From Pseudomonas sp. FP453 (GTDB lineage Bacteria; Pseudomonadota; Gammaproteobacteria; Pseudomonadales; Pseudomonadaceae), in the NCBI RefSeq assembly GCF_030687495.1, contig NZ_CP117435.1, positions 4,034,501 to 4,098,500 on the forward strand: a DNA stretch of 64,000 nucleotides. The letters are read 5' to 3'. The stretch's first letter is position 1; each line of letters begins with the position of its first letter. Positions 52,048 to 58,655 of the stretch are shown one piece after another. The translations under genes were made by a program, and so were the position numbers. The notes under the pieces were generated by a model. That model ran no database searches. It was not told the origin of the DNA and worked only from the letters and a program-made list of their open reading frames with translations.

Positions 52048-52820
52048 AGTCGTACTCCTTTCGATGACCAGTCATCAACGCCCGAGCCTTCTTCGGTGCT
52101 CGCTGTGCCGGAGGCCTGGGCGCGCTCTCGCTTGATCCAACCTGCCAACTTGAAACACCAGCCACCGGAGGTATCGAGAACGGTTGTTTTGGCGACGAAG
52201 AACCCCTTGAAGCCGGATAGCAGATCTGGCGTAAGGGCATCAGCGGGAAGTCCGGCGATTTTCAGCTGGGTTTGCAGCGCCTGCATTGGGGGCTCGAACG
52301 CGGCAAACATCGCGAACCGCTGGCGGTCGTCTTGCGCCTCCAGAGCCTGGCGATCCTGCTCAGAAATCAACTCAGCAATTTCGCGCTGCTGCTGCTCTTC
52401 GGTTCCTTGATGGTTAAGTGATGGATTGGGTGCAGTGGCTGCACCCCGTTCTGTCGTAGGCTGCACCCCGTTCTGTTCAAGGCTGCACCCCGTTGCATCA
52501 GTGCGGGGTGCAGCTACTGCACCCCGCTTGAGCATCAGGTCGTACACAACTGGCCGTCGGTCATGGCGATCGATGTACACGGCAGCTAAGGCCTGATTAC
52601 CACGAACAATCAGGCCTACCTCTTCCAGCAAGTCGAGCTTGATGCGGACGGTTCGCTCGGACAAACCAGTGTCATCAGTCAGGGTCTTGGCTGACGGGAA
52701 GGCGCCAACACCATTCGAGCTTGCGTAGTTGGCCAGGCACAGCAGCACATGGCGTGCGCTTGAGTCTTTGAGGGTTTGAACGGGCAGAGAGAGCGCCCAG
52801 GACATTGCTTGAACGCTCAC
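52044..52820 (-). CDS. Replication initiator O-like, carrying the origin iterons
   Basis: This 258-residue protein has an N-terminal winged helix of the O type (LKDSSARHVLLCLANYASSN, PSAKTLTDDTGLSERTVRIK, LEEVGLIVRGNQ) and a C-terminal domain with GGWCFKLAGWIKRER for partner contacts. Iterons lie in the middle of the gene (52437-52527), as in lambda, encoding a low-complexity linker. ATG 52820 overlaps the Rha/KilAC stop. Confidence 0.87.
   Translation of the reverse strand: MSVQAMSWALSLPVQTLKDSSARHVLLCLANYASSNGVGAFPSAKTLTDDTGLSERTVRIKLDLLEEVGLIVRGNQALAAVYIDRHDRRPVVYDLMLKRGAVAAPRTDATGCSLEQNGVQPTTERGAATAPNPSLNHQGTEEQQQREIAELISEQDRQALEAQDDRQRFAMFAAFEPPMQALQTQLKIAGLPADALTPDLLSGFKGFFVAKTTVLDTSGGWCFKLAGWIKRERAQASGTASTEEGSGVDDWSSKGVRL
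52437..52527. other. Probable phage replication origin: iterons inside the O-like gene
   Basis: GGCTGCACCCCGTTCTG occurs at 52437-52453 and 52459-52475, and GGCTGCACCCCGTTG at 52481-52495, an exact 22-bp period (two helix turns). It is followed by a perfect inverted pair GCGGGGTGCAG / CTGCACCCCGC (52503-52513 and 52517-52527) with the same core. Direct iterons within an O gene are the lambda origin layout. Confidence 0.85.
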
Positions 52821-53560
52821 AGCGAGTTTCCTTGGATTTGTTCGGCAAGAGTGGTGATGCCTTTGCGGGTGACCATGACCTGCTCGACTACCTTGAGGTC
52901 TTCTTCGGCGCCCTCCCCCACCTTGACCAGCTTGTGCTCAAGCAGGCCGGCGGTGAGACGGGGCTGATACGCAGACCAGGCCGAGAACGCCGCACGGCGA
53001 TAGATCCAGCGGTTGTCGCTGAGCCACTTGAAGAGCTTTAGAGGACCCACACCGAGCTGCTTGGCGGCCGTGGTGATGCAGACAGAGCCGTGGGTGCCGG
53101 CCAGACGCGCAAGAGCCTGAACCTTCGGTGCCTGCTGTTGGATGACCTGCTGAAGCTGTTGATTTTGTTCAGCCTGGTCAGCCGCGAGGCGCAGCGCTTC
53201 GGAGAAGCTGGTAGGTACCTGGATTCGCCCGATCAGCGTGGACTCCAGCGCTTGCCAGCGATCCACCAACGCTGCGGTAAATTGAGGGCTGAGTTGGGCG
53301 ACTACGACAAAGCTGTCGCGCTTTCCAATCAGGTAGTGCCGACCTGGCCGACCAAGGCTTGCGGGGTTTTCCTCAACTTGAGGAAAATCAATAACCCGAT
53401 CCACCACCAAAGAATCGATCGTGCGCTTGACGTTGTCATGGCGCTTCCCGGTCAACTCGGCAATTTCTCGGGAAGACATTTTGTGTTGTGACACTTTTTC
53501 ATCACTCGCAAAAAGTGTCGCGACACTAGGGGTATTGCCAGGGGTAGATGTCATGTTCAT
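52817..53560 (-). CDS. Rha-type phage regulator with KilA-C antirepressor domain
   Basis: This 247-residue protein has the Rha motif SREIAELTGKRHDNVKRTID (about residues 30-49) with GRHYLIGKRDSFVVVAQLSP, then a Gln-rich linker. A KilA-C/ANT domain follows (QALARLAGTHGSVCITTAAK, LKLFKWLSDNRWIYRR). Proteins of this type modulate phage repressors or early development. ATG 53560; an alternative ATG lies two codons later. Confidence 0.85.
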   Translation of the reverse strand: MNMTSTPGNTPSVATLFASDEKVSQHKMSSREIAELTGKRHDNVKRTIDSLVVDRVIDFPQVEENPASLGRPGRHYLIGKRDSFVVVAQLSPQFTAALVDRWQALESTLIGRIQVPTSFSEALRLAADQAEQNQQLQQVIQQQAPKVQALARLAGTHGSVCITTAAKQLGVGPLKLFKWLSDNRWIYRRAAFSAWSAYQPRLTAGLLEHKLVKVGEGAEEDLKVVEQVMVTRKGITTLAEQIQGNSL

Positions 53561-53594
53561 AATGGCCCCACTGTGTTTTACAAGTTGTTGAAAG

Positions 53595-53619
53595 AGCCGG
53601 GTTGCAGCCCGGCTTTTTT
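53595..53619 (+). terminator. Plus-strand intrinsic terminator
   Basis: AGCCGGG-6-CCCGGCT followed by six T on the plus strand, between two minus-strand genes. It would stop antisense transcripts moving towards the immunity region. Confidence 0.65.
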
Positions 53620-53630
53620 GTGCCTGCGAT

Positions 53631-54053
53631 TCAGGCGACTTTTATTGATGCCTTCAGTTGCGCCAGCGCCTCCTCGGCGTGAGCGATCTCTTTCAAGATC
53701 CGGGCGCGCTCCACCTGATCAACACGACCATCAGCCATCGCGGCATGGGTCTCGACGGTGACTTCGGCGAACTCCAGCGTTGCGCGACCTAGGGCCTCAT
53801 GAATGCCGAGGGCTGCAGGCTGGTCTTTTTTCAAGATCGAATAACCGAACTCGCCAGCCAATGCAGACAGCGGGCGCATGTCTTGCGTGTGCAGAAGCAG
53901 CGCGTACATGTGTTTCACGTTGAACCAGGCGCCGTCGTAGTTCGCGTTGGCGCGCTGAAGCAGGCTTACCGGTGGCATTCCCAGCAGAGTTGCCAGGCTC
54001 TTCGTATCAGCCTCTTCCACAACCATGTCGCAAGCGTTCAGAAAGTCCTGCAT
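53631..54053 (-). CDS. Phage CII-like regulatory protein
   Basis: This 140-residue protein starts at ATG 54053 (GAGGTTT upstream). The segment [20 protein letters not shown] with [19 protein letters not shown] resembles the phage regulatory CII family, and [15 protein letters not shown] fits too. It is the second gene after the Cro-like gene, the place of cII in lambdoid phages. The C-terminal half is helical and acidic. Confidence 0.75.
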   Translation of the reverse strand: MQDFLNACDMVVEEADTKSLATLLGMPPVSLLQRANANYDGAWFNVKHMYALLLHTQDMRPLSALAGEFGYSILKKDQPAALGIHEALGRATLEFAEVTVETHAAMADGRVDQVERARILKEIAHAEEALAQLKASIKVA

Positions 54054-54141
54054 CCGTAAAACCTCGAAAATGTTTATGTGGCTGAGCGCCATCACGCGTT
54101 GCAAAATGTTTCCCAAGGACCGGAGCGACAGCGGAGTCGCT

Positions 54142-54357
54142 TCAGGCCACCATTTCGGCCCAAGGAAAAGCGGGGCAAAGGTCTTCTTTCTTGAACGACC
54201 CGCCGGTCAAATCTTCGGCCCGCTTGGCAATGACAGGAGACATCCCGTGCTTACCCCGGACCCAACCAGAAACTGTGCTTTGATCGACCTTGAGCTTCTC
54301 GGCGGTGACTTCTTGCGTCCCGAAGAAGGCAACGAGGTCTTTAAAGATGGTCTTCAT
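54142..54357 (-). CDS. Cro-like repressor
   Basis: This 71-residue protein has a helix-turn-helix [20 protein letters not shown] (residues about 17-36) typical of small Cro/YdaS-type proteins. ATG 54357 has GGAGGGG upstream. It is divergent from the CI-like repressor, with 87 bp of shared operator DNA. First gene of the minus-strand early operon. Confidence 0.85.
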   Translation of the reverse strand: MKTIFKDLVAFFGTQEVTAEKLKVDQSTVSGWVRGKHGMSPVIAKRAEDLTGGSFKKEDLCPAFPWAEMVA

Positions 54358-54375
54358 GCTGCCCCTCCGTATGTG

Positions 54376-54427
54376 AATACCCATATCGTAGATCATGGGC
54401 ATACCACTTTGCAACGGTATGGGTGCA
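54376..54427. promoter_or_regulatory. Operator region with three related sites between cro-like and cI-like genes
   Basis: Three related words AATACCCATATC (54376-54387), CATGGGCATACC (54394-54405) and GGTATGGGTGCA (54416-54427) share an ACCCATA/TATGGGT core in alternating orientation. They are the likely binding sites of CI-like and Cro-like proteins; promoter boxes were not resolved. Confidence 0.65.
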
Positions 54428-54444
54428 CCAGTAATAATCGGGGG

Positions 54445-55098
54445 ATGGAATATAAAGAACGAATCAAAGCCGCTCGGCGCCACGCAGGCCTCACCCAAGC
54501 TCAGCTAGCGAAGGTTGTTGGCATCGACCAGGCATCTATTTCTGATCTCGAGCGAGGTAGATCCCAGCGATCGTCTTATAACGCCTCGATTGCGAAGGCG
54601 TGTGGCGTGTCGGCCATATGGATCGAGAGCGGTACTGGGCCGATGGTGTCCGCCGATGCGGAGCCGTCCAACGTGAAAGACGTTGTTCAGCCTGAGATGC
54701 TCTATCGATACCCCGTCATCAGCTGGGTCTCTGCTGGGTCTTGGGAGGAAGCAGTTCAGCCATACCCAGACGGTTTTTCTGACAGGTATGAGATCTCGGA
54801 TTACGACTCAAAGGGCCCTGCATTCTGGCTCGAAGTCAAAGGCGACTCTATGACGGCGCCGACAGGCACCAGCGTACCCGAGGGGATGATGATCCTCGTG
54901 GACACGGAGGCGGACGTGAAGCCCGGCAAGCTTGTGATTGCCAAACTTCCAGCCAGTAACGAGGCGACGTTCAAGAAGCTCGTAGAAGACGGCGGCATAC
55001 GGTATCTGAAGCCATTGAACCCAGCCTACAAAATGGTCGAGTGCGATGAGCAGTGCCGGATCATTGGCGTTGCGGTAAGGATGAGCGGGAAACTGTAG
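54445..55098 (+). CDS. CI-like prophage repressor with LexA-type (S24) self-cleavage domain
   Basis: This repressor has 217 residues from ATG 54445. The N-terminal XRE helix-turn-helix is [20 protein letters not shown] (16-35). The C-terminal S24 domain has the Ala97-Gly98 cleavage bond in SWVSAGSW, catalytic Ser135 in VKGDSMTAP and Lys167 in KLVIAKLP. RecA-stimulated cleavage should therefore induce the prophage on DNA damage. The frame is open upstream across the operator, but the start is set by position and the family N-terminus. A terminator follows at 55131. Confidence 0.92.
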   Translation: MEYKERIKAARRHAGLTQAQLAKVVGIDQASISDLERGRSQRSSYNASIAKACGVSAIWIESGTGPMVSADAEPSNVKDVVQPEMLYRYPVISWVSAGSWEEAVQPYPDGFSDRYEISDYDSKGPAFWLEVKGDSMTAPTGTSVPEGMMILVDTEADVKPGKLVIAKLPASNEATFKKLVEDGGIRYLKPLNPAYKMVECDEQCRIIGVAVRMSGKL

Positions 55099-55130
55099 AT
55101 CCTCTCTTGCCGAACCAGCAAATAAATGAG

Positions 55131-55153
55131 CCCGCAGATAGCGGGTTTTTTTT
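55131..55153 (+). terminator. Intrinsic terminator after the repressor gene
   Basis: CCCGC-5-GCGGG followed by eight T, 32 bases after the cI-like stop. Confidence 0.88.
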
Positions 55154-55218
55154 GGCCTCATAAAAGAAAGAGTACAAATGTACTCCTTCCGTATTGCCGT
55201 TTCCTTATGGATCAAATA

Positions 55219-55234
55219 CTGTCTATCCATACAG
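55219..55234 (+). promoter_or_regulatory. LexA box (SOS operator) before DUF1654 gene
   Basis: CTGTCTATCCATACAG fits CTG-N10-CAG, and the flanks extend the palindrome (TACTGT...ACAGTA). It is 21 bases before the DUF1654 start. Confidence 0.82.
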
Positions 55235-55254
55235 TAACAACAAGGAAGAAGCGC

Positions 55255-55506
55255 ATGAGTATCTGCACAACCAGCACTACCTTTACACCCAACTCCTACG
55301 AGCAGGTTGGCCGGCGGATTCAACGCATGGTCTCCGACCCCGGCGTGCAAAAGGTCCAAGCAGTCACCATCCTCAGGCGTGAAGATGAATCCCCTGATGC
55401 CTGGGATCAAGTTCTCCAGGAATTTGACGAGACTGACGGAATCACCGTCGAGCGCTTGGCCGAAGGTAGCGTAAGGATTAGCTGGAAGAGATACATCGAC
55501 CTGTAA
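55255..55506 (+). CDS. DUF1654-family protein under LexA control
   Basis: This 83-residue protein has the DUF1654 pattern YEQVGRRIQRMVSDPGVQKV, then AVTILRREDESPDAWDQVLQ and RLAEGSVRISW. The family is common in Pseudomonas and its prophages; its biochemical role is unknown. ATG 55255 follows AAGGAAG; the LexA box upstream and a terminator directly downstream make it a single-gene SOS unit. Confidence 0.85.
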   Translation: MSICTTSTTFTPNSYEQVGRRIQRMVSDPGVQKVQAVTILRREDESPDAWDQVLQEFDETDGITVERLAEGSVRISWKRYIDL

Positions 55507-55510
55507 GCGG

Positions 55511-55533
55511 AGCCCGCACTTAGCGGGCTTTTT
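55511..55533 (+). terminator. Intrinsic terminator after DUF1654 gene
   Basis: AGCCCGC-5-GCGGGCT followed by a five-base T run immediately after the stop codon. Confidence 0.88.
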
Positions 55534-55565
55534 ATCACCCAAGGGAAAATATATGGGCTTACCCA

Positions 55566-55594
55566 TTGACACAGAATATGTGCACACCTATATT
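55566..55594 (+). promoter_or_regulatory. Near-consensus sigma-70 promoter of the plus-strand early operon (pL-like)
   Basis: TTGACA (55566-55571) and TATATT (55589-55594) are separated by exactly 17 bases. It precedes the boxA-like site and the TerB-to-integrase gene series, the position of the lambda pL promoter. An open frame starting at 55553 overlaps it and is therefore unlikely to be a gene. Confidence 0.8.
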
Positions 55595-55621
55595 TTGCCC
55601 ATGCCGACACATAACCGGCAT

Positions 55622-55703
55622 CGCTCTTTAACAGTCAGCGCAACAAAAAAAAGACCGCATTGCCTCTACCGGCGACCGGCGAGCAGACAGGCCCGAAAGC
55701 CTG
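55622..55703 (+). promoter_or_regulatory. Putative nut-like antitermination site: boxA and downstream hairpin
   Basis: CGCTCTTTAACA (55622-55633) matches the boxA consensus of rRNA operons and lambda nut sites. About 55 bases on, CAGGC-CCGAAA-GCCTG (55688-55703) can form a boxB-like hairpin. It is transcribed within the first 40-110 bases from the promoter at 55566. No N-like protein is recognised, so it may work with host Nus factors alone. Confidence 0.6.
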
Positions 55704-55877
55704 CCAACGACAGGGAAAACCTTGTACGGCTGCTCGATGGTGAAACGCCAGAACCGAGTGAATGACCCGGCATGCAATGCGCCCCGCCACTTCCGGCGGC
55801 AATTGGACGGACAGCATCACTGCTGCACCTTGGCGACAGGGTGCAGCGGGATGCAACCCAACCCAGAGGATTCACCC

Positions 55878-56315
55878 ATGTTCGGCAAACTGTTTGGCAA
55901 GAAATCCGGCGAAGCGCGTCAGGCCCTGGCCGTGATGACCAACCGCGATCTTATGCAGGCTTCGGTTTATGGCGTTTTCTACGTCGCTTCCGCAGACGGC
56001 GATATCGAAAAGGAAGAGCTCGAAAAGATCGAGAAGCTGATCAACAACTCGGCAGCCCTGAAGGGGTTCGGCGCCGAGCTGAGCAACACCATTGATCGCG
56101 CCAAGGCCGACTTCAACGACGGCGGCCCGCGCATCATCCGTCAGAACGCCGAAAAGGAACTGAAGGACTTGGCTCACAGCGTCGACGACGCAGCGACCGT
56201 CCTGAACTTCATGCTCACCGTGGCCGAGGCCGACGGCGAGATCGAGCCCGCCGAGATGGTGGTGCTGGAGAAGGCCGCCAAGATCATGAACCTCAACCTG
56301 AAAGACTACCTGTAA
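55878..56315 (+). CDS. TerB-family protein
   Basis: This 145-residue protein starts at ATG 55878 with GAGGA upstream. It has the helical TerB pattern twice: VYGVFYVASADGDIEKEELE and VLNFMLTVAEADGEIEPAEM, both with acidic residues that may bind metal. TerB proteins occur in tellurite/phage-resistance gene sets. Here it is first in the early operon and followed at once by a small membrane protein. Role in the phage unknown. Confidence 0.88.
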   Translation: MFGKLFGKKSGEARQALAVMTNRDLMQASVYGVFYVASADGDIEKEELEKIEKLINNSAALKGFGAELSNTIDRAKADFNDGGPRIIRQNAEKELKDLAHSVDDAATVLNFMLTVAEADGEIEPAEMVVLEKAAKIMNLNLKDYL

Positions 56316-56317
56316 CC

Positions 56318-56482
56318 ATGCTGGGCAGGATCAGCAACAAAGCGCGCTCCCTCGCGGCCTACGGGCTCGCCGGTGGCGTTGTCTTCGTCGACTCGGCGAG
56401 CCGCATCTTCTCAATGGTTGGCGACCTGGTACTGGTCGCTTTGCTGCTGGTGGTGCTGATGGCCGGAAAACAGAAACCGTAG
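56318..56482 (+). CDS. Small membrane protein paired with TerB (54 aa)
   Basis: ATG 56318 is two bases after the TerB stop. The product has one clear C-terminal membrane helix (SMVGDLVLVALLLVVLMAG) after an Ala/Gly/Ser-rich N-terminal part (MLGRISNKARSLAAYGLAGG) and ends GKQKP. Tight spacing suggests it works with TerB, perhaps as its membrane anchor (inference). Too short for usual gene-finding thresholds. Confidence 0.7.
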   Translation: MLGRISNKARSLAAYGLAGGVVFVDSASRIFSMVGDLVLVALLLVVLMAGKQKP

Positions 56483-56499
56483 GCATCACTTCTGCCCAT

Positions 56500-56664
56500 T
56501 CACTGAGTGGGCAGCGGGATGCGGACGAACACCTGGCAATGCCGGCCACCTGTATCCACCCGTGCGACGGGTGAGCGTTGCGATAGTCGCGTCATAAAAA
56601 GCAGTGCGCCCAGTAGTTCGGAATTGCCGAACACCTGAATCTCACGCGGAGGATTGGCAGCCAT
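56500..56664 (-). CDS. Small minus-strand hypothetical protein (54 aa, start uncertain)
   Basis: ATG 56664 begins MAANPPREIQVFGNSELLGA and continues LLFMTRLSQRSPVARVDTGG to IPLPTQ. The open frame runs further upstream as GPGWLRRYLCVY, which also looks protein-like, but it has no ATG, GTG or TTG start and no ribosome-binding site. Either the start is missed or the gene is truncated by the hairpin region at 56742. Opposite strand to its neighbours. Function unknown. Confidence 0.5.
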   Translation of the reverse strand: MAANPPREIQVFGNSELLGALLFMTRLSQRSPVARVDTGGRHCQVFVRIPLPTQ

Positions 56665-56741
56665 GTAAACGCACAGATACCGGCGCAGCCAACCAGGCCC
56701 CGCTGGCTTGTCACGTACGGAGGCGTTTGTGACAGAACTGA

Positions 56742-56767
56742 AAGCCCGGTTTCGACTGGGCTTTTTT
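56742..56767 (+). terminator. Plus-strand terminator in early operon
   Basis: AAGCCC-g-GT-TTCG-AC-t-GGGCTT followed by six T. It lies between the TerB pair and the next early genes; antitermination through the boxA-like leader would let transcription pass. Confidence 0.75.
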
Positions 56768-56871
56768 ACGCCTCGCCTTTATCCGTCAGCACCCTCCCCT
56801 GCGCCCAACGGCAAACAGCAGGCGGTCAGGTTGCTGACGAATAAACGCAATCCCATACAGAGGGAACAGCC

Positions 56872-57153
56872 ATGCAAACCGCAATGCATAACCCCAACGC
56901 CGCGCGCACCGCCCTCCGTATTCGGGCAAGCGTAGCCACCGCCGCACTCTACGTCATGCTTGGCAAGGAGCAGCCCGTGCAGAAGATTCGCTACCAGGTA
57001 CAGACCAAGGGCAACGCGTACCACATCGTGGAGTTGTCCACCGGCAAGGTGAAGGGTTTCCGCTGGACTTGGAAGGAAGCCAGCAACTTTGCCCAGGCCC
57101 TGGAGTGCCGCGCCGATGGTGTGAAGGTGACGCTGTCGGGCGGTGCGCAATGA
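56872..57153 (+). CDS. Hypothetical early phage protein (93 aa)
   Basis: ATG 56872 follows GAGGGAAC. N-terminal Ala-rich helix (ARTALRIRASVATAALYVML), then a beta-rich part (KIRYQVQTKGNAYHIVELST, GFRWTWKEASNFAQALE). Overlaps the next gene by ATGA. No family recognised. Confidence 0.7.
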   Translation: MQTAMHNPNAARTALRIRASVATAALYVMLGKEQPVQKIRYQVQTKGNAYHIVELSTGKVKGFRWTWKEASNFAQALECRADGVKVTLSGGAQ

Positions 57154-57464
57154 TCGGCGAGCCAATGCCCAACCCGAAGGACTCGATCATCGCCAACCTG
57201 AACCAGCAACTGGATGCCTACTTCGGCGCCGGGAAGACGGTTCAGCAGGTCGCGTCTGGCGTGAGTGCAGAAGCGCCGTTCTTCGGTACCACCGCTCACC
57301 ACGAAAAGCTGCGGGCCCAGCGCGACAAGCTGGCACCAGCCGTGCGCGCCGAAGCAGCCAAGGGCGTTATCGCCAGCGTGGCGGCAAAGAGCCTGGGCAT
57401 GCACATCAAGCGCCTCAAGCTGATCGCCGAAGAGAACGGCTTCAAGTTCGCTGACACCCCATGA
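57150..57464 (+). CDS. Hypothetical early phage protein (104 aa)
   Basis: It starts at ATG 57150, coupled to the preceding gene by a four-base overlap. The C-terminal AAKSLGMHIKRLKLIAEENG looks like a helix-turn-helix, so DNA binding is possible. N-terminal part is helical (IANLNQQLDAYFGAGKTVQQ). Function unknown. Confidence 0.7.
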   Translation: MIGEPMPNPKDSIIANLNQQLDAYFGAGKTVQQVASGVSAEAPFFGTTAHHEKLRAQRDKLAPAVRAEAAKGVIASVAAKSLGMHIKRLKLIAEENGFKFADTP

Positions 57465-57545
57465 GGCGCATCAGCAAAATCACCGCCGCGCGGCGCAGGC
57501 CGACCTGGCTGCCCATTCCGGCAAGTGGAATCGAAGAGGTAGGCC

Positions 57546-57911
57546 ATGGCCGAGGAAGAGCAACAGCCGACGACGGAAGCCCTGAAGCAGCGCCGCAAGC
57601 GCGAGAAGGCAGCAGAGAAGAACGCTGCATTGGGCGTCGAGAAGTTTACGGTTGAGGTGGCCGGCGTCTTCAAGGCCGACCTCAAGCGGCTGATGAAGCA
57701 GCACGGCTTCAACAATCAGCAGGAAGTGTTTCAGAACCTGCTGCGCAACCTGATCGCCGCCGACTTCGAAACGGCGGCGCACATGCTCAAGTGTGTCGCG
57801 ACACCTTTTGTTGTTACCGAAAAGGTGTCACGAATCATCCGCGAAGCCGGCCTGAAGTCGCTCTCGGACGATCCGCCCGAGCCTGAAGACGAAATCGAAG
57901 CGCCCGGTTAA
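57546..57911 (+). CDS. Hypothetical early phage protein, charged (121 aa)
   Basis: ATG 57546 follows GAGG. A charged N-terminus (ALKQRRKREKAAEKNAALG) precedes VEKFTVEVAGVFKADLKRLM and FNNQQEVFQNLLRNLIAADF, a strand plus two helices in the style of ribbon-helix-helix DNA-binding proteins; the end is acidic (DDPPEPEDEIEAPG). The last plus-strand gene before the first minus-strand cassette. Confidence 0.7.
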   Translation: MAEEEQQPTTEALKQRRKREKAAEKNAALGVEKFTVEVAGVFKADLKRLMKQHGFNNQQEVFQNLLRNLIAADFETAAHMLKCVATPFVVTEKVSRIIREAGLKSLSDDPPEPEDEIEAPG

Positions 57912-57919
57912 GCGCAGGA

Positions 57920-58054
57920 TCAGCTGTCATCCTTTTTCAGAGGTTTGACTTGAGGCATTGGTGTTGTGTTTTTTATAGGTGGCAGTGCGTGATCGAAAGT
58001 CGGAACTCCCCTTGAATTGTCATTGCGGCCTTTCGGTTCTTTATCTTTGTTCAT
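57920..58054 (-). CDS. Small hydrophilic protein paired with two-TM protein (44 aa)
   Basis: ATG 58054 lies one base after the stop of the two-TM gene (TGAGATG), so translation should be coupled. The product starts MNKDKEPKGRNDNSRGVPTF and ends VKPLKKDDS; it is polar, Pro/Lys-rich and probably unstructured. Missed by length filters. Possibly a regulator or immunity partner of the membrane protein (inference). Confidence 0.6.
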   Translation of the reverse strand: MNKDKEPKGRNDNSRGVPTFDHALPPIKNTTPMPQVKPLKKDDS

Positions 58055-58055
58055 C

Positions 58056-58553
58056 TCAATTCACCGGATAGTAGTTATTGAAGTAACTTGCGCTTTTTTC
58101 TTCAGCTTTATCTAGTAGCTTGCTTTTGACAGGAATTGTTCCACCAGGAAAAGCAGCTTTCATAATCGCTGATTTCTTTCTGCGTAATTCCATTCGCTTA
58201 TCGTGAACCTCCTTCCCTTTCAACAGCCCTTCAGAGACTTCATACCAACCCTGTTCTGCTTCCTCAGAAAGCAGGAAAAGCTCTATAGCGGCCACGCCAA
58301 GCGGCTTAATTCGCGCTCTGAATGGAAGGAACTGATGAACCACCGAAAGCACTTGGCTGGCAGCAATCACACCCCCCCAAAGCATCGCGGCGTTCTTCCA
58401 AATAGCCCAGGCTCCAATGCTAGCTGAGGACGTAATTGCGAGGAAAACGCTGATCAAGCGCTCTGAGTTTTCGCACTCTATTTGATAGAACTCAAGATAG
58501 TAGGCGTGAACTTTGAGCTCCTGCATCTCTTTCCAGTATTGGAATTGATACAT
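58056..58553 (-). CDS. Two-TM protein resembling SLATT-type effectors, minus-strand cassette
   Basis: This protein has 165 residues from ATG 58553 (GGAAGGG upstream). After an N-terminal helix (EMQELKVHAYYLEFYQIECE) come two adjacent membrane segments (LISVFLAITSSASIGAWAIW and MLWGGVIAASQVLSVVHQFL). A long helical cytoplasmic part with many Glu/Lys and a YFNNYYPVN end follows. This layout resembles SLATT-type two-TM proteins found in phage-defence and nucleotide-signalling systems; the match is by eye only. It is opposite in strand to, and more AT-rich than, its neighbours, so it was probably acquired as a unit with the 44-aa gene. Confidence 0.65.
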   Translation of the reverse strand: MYQFQYWKEMQELKVHAYYLEFYQIECENSERLISVFLAITSSASIGAWAIWKNAAMLWGGVIAASQVLSVVHQFLPFRARIKPLGVAAIELFLLSEEAEQGWYEVSEGLLKGKEVHDKRMELRRKKSAIMKAAFPGGTIPVKSKLLDKAEEKSASYFNNYYPVN

Positions 58554-58564
58554 CTTTTTTCCCT

Positions 58565-58600
58565 TCCGGCTCCATGCAGGTCCCCCGTAATACCCCAACC
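58565..58600 (-). repeat. Shared 36-bp leader, copy 1 (before two-TM gene)
   Basis: This block matches 59481-59516 at 31 of 36 positions (common core TCCGGCTCCATGC and CCGTAATA). In both places it lies immediately upstream of a minus-strand gene. Confidence 0.75.
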
Positions 58601-58655
58601 AAAACCAAATTGCCACCACCGGTCACAAAGGGCGGCGCCAGACTGGAGATAATCC

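Larger units (their letters stand above)
55507..55877 (+). other. Early leader region with terminator, promoter, boxA-like site and hairpins
   Basis: No supported gene in 371 bp. It holds the DUF1654 terminator, a near-consensus promoter, a boxA-like element and a hairpin at 55822-55847 (GCTGCACC-10-GGTGCAGC) just before TerB. The hairpin core resembles the origin iteron core. A 70-codon open frame crosses the promoter and is rejected. Confidence 0.6.

Noticed and set aside
55553..55765. 70-codon plus-strand open frame before TerB
   Set aside because: It contains the -35 and -10 boxes and the boxA-like site; the product has low-complexity basic sequence and no family features.
57461..57655. 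64-codon frame starting with an ATGA overlap after the 104-aa gene
   Set aside because: No Shine-Dalgarno, over half lies out of frame inside the next gene, and the sequence is arginine/glycine-rich as expected for a shadow frame.
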